From Phellopilus nigrolimitatus (taxonomy: Eukaryota; Basidiomycota; Agaricomycetes; Hymenochaetales; Hymenochaetaceae): a DNA stretch of 18,797 nt. Both the position numbers and the translations under genes were made by a program. Positions 9,571 through 18,797 of this stretch are shown one piece after another. The notes beneath the pieces were generated by a model. It did not search any database and was not told where the DNA came from. It saw only the letters and a program-made list of their open reading frames with translations. The first letter of the stretch is position 1, and each line of letters begins with the position of its first letter. Location of the stretch: positions 1-18,797 of the forward strand of contig JAJOHG010000454.1 in NCBI GenBank assembly GCA_021029095.1. The letters run 5' to 3'.

Positions 9571-10750
9571 GGTTTAGAGAGAGAGAGAGAGAGAGAGAGA
9601 AACTTCGCCAGTTACAACAGCCCTGGGCTCGGCAGGGAACCGTGTATGAATGGAAGAGAGGAAGAGCTCCTGCTCTCACCTGATCATGAATTTAATACCA
9701 AGTATCTGTCGGATTGTGCGGAGAATGCAGGGACTGCTGGTGTAGACTGCAGTCAAAGCGTTCCGAGTTTTGGCGGTGGAGGCCGGCTTCTGAAAGTCCG
9801 CGGCCTGAAATCTCGGAATTATCAGGATCGTCTTCTCAACAGAAGCGCTCGGGGAGTCGGGTGAGAGCTGAGTTCATTGGCTTGCGCATTTCACTTCTCT
9901 ATTGGTGGACTGCGAGCTTCCTGTGTGCTTGATACATTTCAGGGATATCGCGGATTTCTGGATATGAAAATGTTCATTCCTTCACTAATTAGCACTGCCG
10001 ACATCGTGGTGGAAACCTGTGTTTTTAAGTGCCGGCTACGCTCCTTACAGCTGACTTCAGCAAGATCAACCCTATTTTCTGGAAAGATCCATAAATCCAC
10101 ATACACTCGGTGAGTGCCGCATTCCTTTGAAGTTTAACAAGTCTCTTCTCGAAGCTCCGCAACTTACACGTTGCACGACATACGACTATACATAAGTGTT
10201 GGGCCGGACTTCGGATCAGCCCTGCTCTTCTGGAGCAGATCAAAACCGAATCGGCATATCTACTAAACAATATTTATATGACTCAGAAGGACAGAGATAG
10301 AGACCCAATGACGAGACGAGGGTGCATGGATTCAAAAATAGGCAGTTGCAAATAAGAGTAATTGTAAACTGTGGAGCCTCAATTGGACTTCAGGTGCATA
10401 CACACATGTATATGTCTTGATCTACGTTCCGGAACCTAAGTATTTGAACGCCAACATGACGAGTGGCACCGTGATTGGCCTAATTATCAAATTTGGAAAG
10501 AATGTTCGATAATAGAGAACGCGTAAAGTAAAAATAAAAGAGCTTCCGTAACACTTTATGAAATCGAACGAAAGAAGTGAGAATAGCAGTATCGTAGAGC
10601 CCTTGATGCATTGCCCATAGATATGGAGGGCAGGGTCCACATCAGCACAGGAATGGCTATGTATTCGACATCGCGAGGCAATGTGAGTTATTCCAAATGG
10701 GCCTGTCCTTCGAGCCCCGTATCATGCTCTAGTCTGTTTTACCAGTGCAT
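9571..10750. other. 1.2-kb spacer with a dinucleotide repeat, no gene recognised
   Basis: This runs from the end of the candidate gene to the stop of the convergent F-box gene. Frames of 70-80 codons occur on both strands without motifs. The 3' UTR of the F-box gene lies at the right edge. Apart from the (AG)n tract at 9576-9600, no structure was found. Confidence 0.4.
9576..9600 (+). repeat. (AG)n microsatellite
   Basis: A perfect AG dinucleotide run of 25 nt begins six bases after the TGA of the candidate gene at 9570. It may sit in that gene's 3' UTR. It is likely to be length-variable between strains. Confidence 0.95.
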
Positions 10751-11948
10751 CTACATCAGTGTCCAGCTGCCAGAAGCCATGCGCCGCCATGTCCGCGAAC
10801 TGGGGAATAGGATCGTCTGGAGTCGGGGTGCGCCGCCTTGCCATGTCTTCGCAACATGTGCTTCGTCGTTTTGGCTAAGGATTGAGCGGATGTTTTTGTG
10901 ACAAGGGAGCTCGAGCCGCGTCAGATCGGTGAAGGATGAGAGGATTTCAGTGAGAGTAGTGAATGCCTCCTGTCGAGAAAATAAAACAGGTAATTTAAAT
11001 CACACGAAGACTTTATTCAGAAAACTCCACAAACAGCTTCATTGTGGTAGTCCGTGGAGATATTATGCAGACGTATGGACTGCAGTTTCGGGAGGTATGT
11101 CGCAATTGCGCGAATGAGGACGCTCGACCAACCTGGCGTCGCGCAGCTGAAGCTTTGAGTAGTCACCGACGACATCGCGAGGAAAGGCACGATGCACCCG
11201 ACTTCGAGCTCGACATTCGGCGCATGCCATGCCAACGTGATGCGGCTCACAGGCCTTCGAGGAACGATTGCGGGTGCGAGCCGCCGTGAGCCCATGTACG
11301 CCTGGAGTGCGGGCAGTGCACTAGGCGCAAGCGCGAAGCTCTGCCCCGGTGACTCGCCTCCGATGCATAGGTTGGTGATGGTTGGATGGCGGTTGAGGAA
11401 GTCTGCCATCGGTATCCAGTCCGGCGAGAGATCGACGATGGAGGAAAATGCTGTGAGCCGGGGGAAAGTGCATTTGTCGAGGGAGGATGCATATGGACCT
11501 TCTATTGCAAGGTGAAGAGCGGTAAGGTGCGTGAGAGATCTTAGCGCGCTGTTGAGAAGCGGCCCAAAGTCAACAACATGGTTCCGTGGGCCACTAGCAA
11601 ACAAATTGGAAGTGATCAATTTTTCAACGAGTGACAGCATTTCAAATTTCGTGAGACTTACTTGATCATGATCACAAATTCACGCACAGATTGTGCTGCG
11701 GACGGCTTTTCTTGCAATGTCTGAAAACACCGGAGAGCTTGAGGGATCGTCGTAAGCTCCAAATGTCGATATATTAACTTCTCAGAAACTTCATTGAGCG
11801 ATGTATTGGCGCGAGCAACAGAAGTGAGTGAATTCCGGGGAACATTTTCCAGGATATGATAAAAAATCTCAACAGGGATTGTCTGAGATTCTGAGGACGA
11901 CCTGCTGTGGCTCGAAGAAGCTTTAGGTGGGGATAGACCTGACGGCAT
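10751..11948 (-). CDS. F-box protein with leucine-rich C-terminal region
   Basis: Likely a substrate-recognition subunit of an SCF ubiquitin ligase. Exons on the minus strand: 11948-11662, 11593-11035, 10969-10751, giving 354 aa with GT...AG introns of 68 and 65 nt in phase. After a Ser-rich N-terminus (residues 1-23), the F-box occupies about residues 24-64: IPVEIFYHILENVP..SLTSVARANTSLNEVSEKLIYRHLEL. The rest has irregular leucine-rich segments (ALRSLTHLTALHLAIEGP, YLPKLQSIRLHNI). The C-terminus (TRLELPCHKNIRSIL, TWQGGAPRLQTILFPSSRTW) matches the usual end of basidiomycete F-box proteins, where a tryptophan-containing PxLKTI...W segment closes the protein. The long second exon reads on past 11035 to a stop at 11017, but the third exon is needed to supply that C-terminus. 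The substrate cannot be predicted; this family is large in mushrooms. Confidence 0.85.
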
Positions 11949-11950
11949 AA

Positions 11951-12027
11951 CTATATATTTTTATCAGTGGCTAAAAAAAACAGAGGAAGGACAGAGGAAG
12001 GACAGAGGAAGGGAGGAGAAAACTCAC
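11951..12027 (-). other. Probable 5' UTR intron of the F-box gene
   Basis: On the minus strand a perfect donor GTGAGT (12027-12022) is followed by a long pyrimidine tract, a CTGAT branch-like site, and an acceptor ATATAG ending at 11951, two bases before the start ATG. Removing it would leave an intron of 77 nt, normal for this window. A nearer acceptor at 11971 would leave an intron with no internal adenine to act as branch point, so it is not favoured. Confidence 0.45.
11980..12012 (+). repeat. Three tandem copies of an 11-bp unit
   Basis: The unit ACAGAGGAAGG occurs three times without change. On the F-box transcript it reads as a pyrimidine-rich CCTTCCTCTGT repeat and forms much of the polypyrimidine tract of the proposed 5' UTR intron. 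Confidence 0.95.
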
Positions 12028-12056
12028 GAAAGGTTGCGTGGCGTCCTGTCTCGCGC

Positions 12057-12065
12057 TTATATATA
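12057..12065 (-). promoter_or_regulatory. TATA-like element upstream of the F-box gene
   Basis: The minus strand reads TATATATAA about 110 bp upstream of the start codon and 30 bp upstream of the proposed leader intron donor. That position fits a core promoter with a short leader exon. Confidence 0.5.
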
Positions 12066-14972
12066 CGAAAGAACTCCAGGCACGAATACTACTAAGAGAT
12101 ATAGTGAGAATCACCTGGCTGATGAATGGTGATGTATTGGACGAACCAAATTTTGCCTATAGATTACCTTGAAATTATGTCTGGTGTCTAAATTTAATCT
12201 CGTGGCTAGTGTTCACAGCCTGCTTCAGGGTCCGATCCTTTAGCTTCGAGATATTGAAACTACTCCGCTCTACGTGCGATGTCGAACTATTGGTGTATGT
12301 TCGTGTCGAAAGCGTTCGAAGATCGTAGCGAGGAAAGACACGATCTCACGGAATTCGGAGGTGAAAAAGGAGTATGAATCCATATTTTTGTTGAAGGGGT
12401 TTATATGCGCCATGCGGCCGAAAGATAGAACTCGGATCACTCGATGATAATGTCATTTAAGTTCGAAGCTCAAAGACGAGAAGAAGCTGGGAATGTCGGC
12501 ATCTTTCAGCACTTGCGGCTATTCAAACTCCGATGTGGTGGAGATCCTGCCCTTTTCGCTACCTTTGCATATCATTACTCTACTACCACTATGTTTATCC
12601 AGTCTAACCTCACAAAGAGAGTGCTGCTATCCATACGTTGCTGGAATAAATACTTTCCTGGATGTGTACTCTCAAGTACTATCGTAACTTAGGAGCCGCG
12701 TGCCTCTGCAGCTCTGCTTCGAGTCAAGTCTTCCGAGGCTTCGTCTCTTTTCCTGAACTTTCAATTCCCCTTTGCACATGGTGTAACGGTACATCCGTGC
12801 AACATATCTGGAAAGCTACGCGTAAACCGCTCTTCCCTCACAGGTCTTCTCGGGGAATTGCGCGTCGCATGCGCTTTTTGTGTGTGTTTGCCTCTATACT
12901 AAGTTCCGGAAGATATTGAGCACTCGCCTTGGCAATTCGCAATATAAAAAGTACGTCCGTCGGGAAAGATGTGGAGACTGCACATGTAACGTGTTAAGAC
13001 CTTGATCACGGCTACTTCGACTCTTGATCCTCTGACGCTTTGCTTTCAATGTTCCGTAGAGCCGTGTCACTATTACTGCGGACGGGAGGTGTTTCGCAGC
13101 GCCAAATACGTCCGATCCAAGACATGAATTCAAAATATGTAAAAGCGGCTCCAGGAACGAATCAACCTCGGTGTCCTACTGCACAAAGCCCTGCCGAGTG
13201 CCCGGCTGGGGTTCGCAACCATCCTCCGAATGCGGATTCCCAGCTTACTTACTAGGATGTACACCCAAGTCAAGACTCCACAGTTCTCAGATTCCGTTGT
13301 AATCAACCACCGGTCATGGTCGGACTTCGACTGTGTAATTGCCGCTTTCTTTAGACCAACACAAGCCGACACATTTCGTTATGCTCCGGCTTATCGACGA
13401 CGACGTTGAACCGCGCGTAAGGTTCGGCAAAAATTCATCCATGAGTTCCAGCCTTTGGAAATGGAGCTCATCAAAAGAGCTTCCCTCGATTTTGAATGTT
13501 CCACAGCTTGCGGGCCGTATCACCTGTGAAGAATCCGTTTCTACGTATGCAGGTATCATTTGTGCCATACTGTGATGAATTTCACTCTGAAGAGATATGA
13601 CACCATCAGATCCGAGATTCTGTCTGTGATTTTTTGTTTCGTGCAAGGGGAAAAAAGGGGAAAAAGGAAAGGAAAAACTAAGCTTTGTCCTTATTCGCGG
13701 CCGATGCACATGCAACCGAAGTATATACTCGAAGCTCGAAGTTGGAAGTCAACGTGAGAGCCAGTGAGAACATTATGCGAACTTATGTAGCGTACGTATA
13801 TTGCAAGAGCACGACGTACCTCCTCTACCTCCATGGGGCTGTTAGATTGCAAGGGGTTGATCCTCGAGGGTCAGTTTCTAGTTCGTTTAGCTAAGTTCTC
13901 AGTGCGATTCTTCAAAACTTAGCGTCTAGTGATGCCTGATCTTTATATAGGTTTGGATACGCACATGATTAATACCTAGGCATCGAAGTACTGAAATTCC
14001 CACTCCAGGATCTGTGCGCCACCGAACGTTATCGATTCTCCAGTACTTGTTCTTCCTGACGCGGTGCGCTTAGTTTCAAAATGATGTGTTTAATATTCAA
14101 TTGTGATCTGGAAATTCCATCAATATACTGATTTCAATAAAGATTTATGAATAACTTCCACATGTGCAGACCAAAAAGGCGAACTTCGACGCGGAAGCAT
14201 CCATGATATGACACGATTGGAGCTTGTTTCCACTCATGATTTACATGTTTGAGTCGGATAAACGGCACCCACCTCCGTGTGTCCATTAGTCACGACGGAT
14301 GCCTTCGAGTTCCACGCGCAATCAGGTGGACTTTGACGATACGTCTTACAATATAGAAGCAAGTCGTGTGTATATCCATAACGTCAGTCGCCGCCTCCGA
14401 AGTCTAAACCGCGGCAAGTGGGTATAGAGTCCAGACGTTGGATTTTAGTTCAGCTGGGACCTGAATTTCTGAGCCTGTGTTTGTGTTTCCCAGTCGGTTG
14501 GATTATTCACGTAAATGAGCCTCAATTCTCGTCGTGTGCAATTTGCCACAGATGTGGTGTTTACGAAGGCCCAGCATGCACTCGCAGCTAACTAATAGGT
14601 ACTCAGAATTGATTTCGAGGCAGAAATCGCGGCGTACCTCTTAGAGGAATCTCAGGAGTGGACGGACTCGGTAGAAAAAGTATATATTTTCCTGTTGATT
14701 GTGAAATTGCTTGTATCATTGAATGTCTTCGATTCTAAAATGAGATTGCAGATCTTCACTCACATAATGTTTGAAAGGCTTCTTCGCTTAAGTATGGCAC
14801 TAGCAGGAAATCAGTCAGACGAAACCATCGAGCCGTATTTTTTTTTTTCGAAGGAAATATATGAACAGTTTATAGTACGTACATGTTCGGTATTTGAATT
14901 TACACGCTCCGACAACGCGGCTGTGGCGCCATTTTTTCGTCGTGACGCGACTTCGGAACAGATACTATTTCC
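12066..14972. other. 2.9-kb gene-poor region
   Basis: Open frames up to 133 codons occur (13314-13715 minus), but none has a recognisable motif or a consistent set of splice partners. A plus-strand frame from 13040 to 13255 (MLSMFRRAVSLLLRTGGVSQ...) looks superficially like a mitochondrial leader but leads nowhere. A purine-rich stretch lies at 13646-13678. The region 14678-14972 should contain the MetAP promoter, with a TATA-like AGTATATATT at 14679-14688 and a ten-base T run near 14838. No transposon ends or reverse transcriptase motifs were seen. Confidence 0.4.
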
Positions 14973-16601
14973 ATGTTCAGCAGCACCCTTCGAACTGTTG
15001 CATCTCGTCAACATCGAGTCCCCTTTCGTCCTTTATGGCAGGGAAATGCTATTACTCCATACGCATGTCACCAGCGACGCCTGATAACATTCTTAGGGGA
15101 TGCAGAGGAGGAAATAGACGACTCTGGCAACTACGAGATTATTCTTCCCCCGGATCCTCCAATCTGGGGCGTCTCGCATTTAACTCCTCGGAAGGTTCCA
15201 AATGATATTCCAAGACCACCATACGCCATACCTGGACAAGCACTCAGTGACTCTGACAGATATTTTAATGACCCTTATCACGGGGACGGAAGAATAGAAC
15301 TAGGTAGCGAGAACGAAATCTGTCTCCGCGCAGCCTGCGCACTTGCAAAATGCGTTCTTCTTAAGGCTGGGGAACTAGTTCAAGTGCGCTCAATCTGAAA
15401 TTATCTGACCATTGACAACTGAAATTATACTATTTTTATGCAAGGTTGGTGTTTCAACAAATGAGATCGATGCAGCTTTGCATGACTTCATGATTGCAAA
15501 CAAGGCCTACCCATCCCCTCTACGATATGCAGGATTTCCAAAGTCATGCTGCACCAGTATAAATAATGTTGTCGTCCATGGAATTCCTGACGAGTAAGTA
15601 AATGTTTATTTCACACTCATGGTCTCGAGCTCAGACTAATACATTTGATGACAATTTAGCCGCAAACTCGCAGACGGTGATATTGTAAATATCGATGTGA
15701 CAGTTTTCTTCAAAGGCTTTCACGGCGATACGTCTCAAACGTTCCTTGTCGGCGACGTTGTAAATATTCTACCAACCATAACAATGGGGCGCTTTCTCAC
15801 GCTTTTGTTAGGATCGCCTTGGAAAGGAACTTGTTCAGTCTGCGTCTGAAGCCCTCGAAGCGGGAATCCACGTTTGCGGTCCCGGAGTTCCATTCAAGGC
15901 GATTGGTTCCGCAATACATAGATATGCGAAGTCGCGCAGCCTCTCGATCTCAGAACAGTTCACTGGCCACGGTATCGGGACCGTATTCCATCGACCACCA
16001 TGGATTCTTCATCACCGTGAGTACAGGGAATTCAGTGTGTCTTTAAATATTTTCTGAGCCAGTTTATTCCCTACCTTTCTGATATGTTCCGCCCTCGACG
16101 TGCGTAATATGCAAAACCCGACTTTGCCCACGTATGCCTGTCGATCCGACGACCGTGTGCTGTCAATGTTCTTCACGCGAACTCGTCTGCCCTTCTCGTT
16201 TCATTCTAAATCAACGTCAAGTAGGCAACGACGAGCCAGGGACAATGCTTCCCGGACACTGCTTCACAATCGAGGTGAATTGAACTTCTCCCTTCTCTCA
16301 CAGCAACTTTCTGAATAAGATAATCGAACTGCTTTTGCTTCCATTGGCCCGCATCAATCAATTCACTCGCGACGGTTACCCTGTATTTCCACTAAAGCCT
16401 GCTCTGATTATTGGCCGGGACCATAAAGCCTGGATCTTTCCTGATGGGTGGACAGCATCGACTACAGTATGTCGAAGACATCATCTCACTTTGATTACTT
16501 AATAAATTGGCCTGTCTTCTACACAGGACGGATGTCGAAGTGCTCAGGCAGAGCATACAGTTCTCATAACGGACACGGGTGTGGATGTTCTTACACGTTG
16601 A
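14973..16601 (+). CDS. Mitochondrial methionine aminopeptidase, type I
   Basis: This enzyme removes initiator methionine from nascent proteins; the N-terminal extension points to mitochondria (MAP1D-like). Exons: 14973-15383, 15445-15593, 15660-15759, 15812-16016, 16225-16274, 16398-16466, 16527-16601, giving 352 aa. All introns are GT...AG and in phase. Residues 1-45 are rich in Arg, Ser and Ala with few acids, like a mitochondrial presequence. The catalytic core is intact: [14 protein letters not shown]182 in VVVHGIPD, metal ligands D199 (NIDVTV), D210 (HGDTS), H273 (TGHGIG), E305 (FTIEPAL) and E337 (QAEHT). No N-terminal zinc-finger domain is present, unlike cytosolic MetAP1. Intron 4 (16017-16224, 208 nt) and intron 5 (123 nt) are long for this window and flank a 50-nt exon that encodes [16 protein letters not shown]. 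The gene converges with the Nup188-like gene, 139 bp between stops. Confidence 0.95.
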
Positions 16602-16711
16602 ACAGAACTTGCACTGGAGGTGTTTCTAATAATAAAAGAAATAATATGCACAACAGGAGGCTCAAATACAAAATCAACGAAATTTCTGAAGCGACATGTA
16701 TTCATACAAAC

Positions 16712-16738
16712 AAACATTACAACAAACATTACAACAAA
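16712..16738 (+). repeat. Tandem 12-bp repeat between convergent genes
   Basis: The unit AAACATTACAAC occurs twice, followed by a third partial copy (AAAC). It ends just before the minus-strand stop codon of the Nup188-like gene. On that gene's mRNA it lies at the very start of the 3' UTR and reads as repeated UGUAAU-containing units. Confidence 0.9.
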
Positions 16739-16740
16739 CC

Positions 16741-18797
16741 TTATGGCGCTGCAATCAGACGCTCCTCCAAAAATATCGCCAAGACCTGCAGTAAATCGAC
16801 TGGTTCAGGCTTCCCCAGAACCTCGGAGCTCTTCGCAACGACAGGTTTGGCTTTGTCGACGAGAGCTTGTAAGTCCATCGTCATCTCACCAGTCATCCCT
16901 CGCCGTAGACGATCCGCCAATGTGAGTGATTTCCTTTTCAGTCGTCGCTCGCGCTCGCGGTCTTTGGTCGTGCTCGCATCCGCTTTATATCCGTACCCGT
17001 GTGCCTCCGAATGCTGCTGAGGGTCGTCAAGCTCCATTTCACCCGTCTGCTCCCCGTCATGCTTCGTAAGCCACATGACGAGCTGCGTCGAGGTATACAC
17101 GAGAACGGTCTCGAGCGTCTGCCTAATCATCCGCACACTTGGTTGAAGAGTCGAAACTGCTCGTGGCGTAGAAGGAGGTGCAAGAGAACGATTAGATAAG
17201 GGGGGCATTTTCTTGCTAGTGAGGAAGTGCAGCGTCTCATATGCGCAATTTCCGAGTTCCAATAGCGTACCAATGGACGCGGGCTCACCCATGGTTACTT
17301 TGGAATGCTGCATTACAAACGGGATCAGAAACAGTAAATACGAAGAAAAAGCGGATCAACGTACTGGCACGACAAGAGCTTCTCGAATTGGCCAGTCTTC
17401 AGGATCACTGAGGAGCACTGTCTCCGCTCCTCCGAGAATGTTAAGCGTCGACAGCACATTCGTCGTCACACCTAAAAGCCGACGAACGACGTTCGCTGCA
17501 ATTGGGCGCTTTTCTTCATCCAGCAGCTCGTTAAGTGTGTTCATCGAAAGATCCGTCATTTCCCGATCAATCCTAATTCGCTCCTCCGTCGAGACCGATT
17601 CTAAGAGGCCCGTAAGGTGTTTCGGGTGAGTCAGGGCGTAGTTGAGCTGTTGAAGAAGCTGTAATGCATGTTCCGTAAAGGCACGTAAGACAGATGGTAG
17701 GGCGGAGTTATTTCGAGGAGCAGTAACAGAACCTTCGGCCATCAAGTAAAACAGCTCAACGGTAAGTTCAAGCTCTTCGAGAAACGGTACAGTGAGGGGA
17801 TCATCGTTGGACCACGATAACGTTCGGGAGATCTGCTTGCCGTATAATTGCACAAGTCCGACAATCTGCGACTCGACGAACTGTTGTGGGCTGACCAGAT
17901 TACTGATCATGCCTGTTACGTTGGCTAGTATTAAGCAATAGGCCTTGTGTGCCGGACTTCGTTCCCCAGGCAATTCGGATAACGCAGTGTCCAATGCGCC
18001 TTCGCTGAGAGCGGCGGAGATACTGTTATTGCAGTAGGTAGCAATAACATTCTCACTTGCTAGACGCTCTGCAGTAAAGGGAATAGATGCCAGTGCCATA
18101 TGAAAAGATAGGACTTGAGGAGAGTACAAAGGCTGGCCACGACTTCGGAGAAGAGGAAAGTCCGAGAAGCCAGAGATGTCCGTCTGACTCAAAAGCTTCA
18201 GACTCGCATTGATAACATCGGTCTCTTGACATCTCGTGAGCCACGCAGTAGACGACGAGTGAAGTCCCTGCCTCGTGCATTGCTGGAAAACAGCGACGAG
18301 GAGTTCCATATCCTTATCCAGCTCAACGTCAAGCCTCGTCCGCGCAGTGTCAAATGAGAGGCGGAGCGCGGTCAATCACCAAGATCGAGGCTGCAGTGAA
18401 TGTTCGTCCCATCAACAAACGATGCTCCGCCTTGATGATTTGAGAGTTTCTGCTGAGTTGCTGGCAGTTCTTGGCGCAAAAGTACACAATTTGCAGTAGG
18501 CTGCGATGGAAAACCTTGGTGATAGCGCCCAAGAACGACTTTCCTGGCGGAAATGCTTCGCTTGAGATTATACCACCTACACTCTCCAAAAGTAACATGA
18601 AGCTCCTTGTCTGTTGCTGCGTTTCGGAAGGAGGGAACCAAGCCGCTTCGAGCAGCCCAAGTAGTAAACGAAGCCTGCCACCATGGATTGTGGACATGAA
18701 ATCTCCGATCGCCTCTCGTTGGCAATATCACGCGACACAGAAGCCGCTGTGGCCAGTAGTATTGCTCGAATCCCTGGATTTCCTCGAAGATATCCCT
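16741..18797 (-). CDS. NUP188: Nup188-like nucleoporin, C-terminal part, with two frameshifts
   Basis: Nup188 is a large alpha-solenoid scaffold protein of the nuclear pore inner ring. The minus-strand gene enters from the right edge (5' end outside the window) and ends with TAA at 16741-16743. The last intron is 17364-17308 (57 nt, GT...AG), joining IREALVVP to HSKVTMGEPASIGTLLELGN. The final exon encodes 188 residues ending LAIFLEERLIAAP. Family-like stretches are GNPGIRAILLATAASVSRDI, LLLGLLEAAWF, LLQIVYFCAKNC, DTARTRLDVELDKDMELLVA and NILGGAETVLLSDPEDWPI. The frame breaks twice: one base appears lost near 18706-18707 (after ANERRS, before GDFMSTIHGG), and one extra base appears at 18370 (between VID and ALRLSF). 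The 336 bp between are read in a shifted frame, after which the first frame returns. No intron explains either break. The rest is open for more than 500 codons. The nucleoporin call comes from motif memory and is probable. Confidence 0.7.

Noticed and set aside
9147..9683. Plus-strand open frame of 178 codons
   Set aside because: It starts at TTG, reads through a well-formed splice donor, branch site and acceptor, and includes translated (AG)n repeat; the spliced frame inside it looks more like protein.
11971..12027. Shorter version of the F-box leader intron ending at the TTTTTTTTAG acceptor
   Set aside because: The 57-nt interval has no adenine between the donor and the acceptor that could serve as a branch point.
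13314..13715. Minus-strand open frame of 133 codons
   Set aside because: Its N-terminus is a translated purine/pyrimidine-rich tract, and no family or splice structure was recognised.
16448..17020. Plus-strand open frame of 190 codons
   Set aside because: It overlaps MetAP exon 7 in another frame and the antisense of the last nucleoporin exon; both of those genes are supported by conserved motifs.

Overview
The window looks like nuclear DNA of a mushroom-forming basidiomycete (Agaricomycetes). Genes are split by many short introns, mostly 46-85 nt, with GT...AG ends and CTNAC/CTRAY-like branch sites. The encoded proteins are eukaryotic and fungal: a Mediator kinase, a mitochondrial ribosomal protein, a mitochondrial methionine aminopeptidase, an Rrn10-like Pol I factor, an F-box protein and a Nup188-like nucleoporin. 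I see no operon, phage, plasmid or CRISPR structure. All gene models were built by hand from the sequence. Family names rest on recognition of conserved motifs, not on a database search.

Layout from left to right. 1-812 has no recognisable gene. 813-1799 (+) is an ITP/XTP pyrophosphatase (HAM1/ITPA), 6 exons, with one intron whose donor reads GA instead of GT. 2287-3300 (+) is a decayed member of a fungal family I know only as uncharacterised; it carries an in-frame stop and two frameshifts. 3301-4718 has no convincing gene. 4719-6340 (-) is CDK8/SSN3, 6 exons, 455 aa. A 188-bp shared promoter separates it from 6529-7280 (+), mitochondrial ribosomal protein uL13m. 7407-8880 (-) is an Rrn10-like upstream activating factor subunit, 449 aa. 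9188-9570 (+) is a possible unknown gene with a very short intron, followed by an (AG)n tract. 10751-11948 (-) is an F-box protein, 354 aa, with a probable 5' UTR intron built on pyrimidine repeats. 11949-14972 is mostly gene-poor. 14973-16601 (+) is a mitochondrial type I methionine aminopeptidase, 7 exons, 352 aa, with all five metal ligands. 16741-18797 (-) is the C-terminal part of a Nup188-like nucleoporin, running off the window and carrying two compensating frameshifts.

The genes do not form one pathway. They are mainly housekeeping functions: nucleotide-pool cleaning, Mediator, mitochondrial translation and N-terminal Met removal, rRNA transcription, nuclear pore. The most notable pattern is the uneven integrity. 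CDK8, uL13m, the Rrn10-like gene, the F-box gene and MetAP read cleanly through every splice junction. HAM1, the 2287-3300 gene and the Nup188-like gene each carry apparent lesions. These may be real decay in one nuclear haplotype or assembly errors. I did not find a clearly new biological system.
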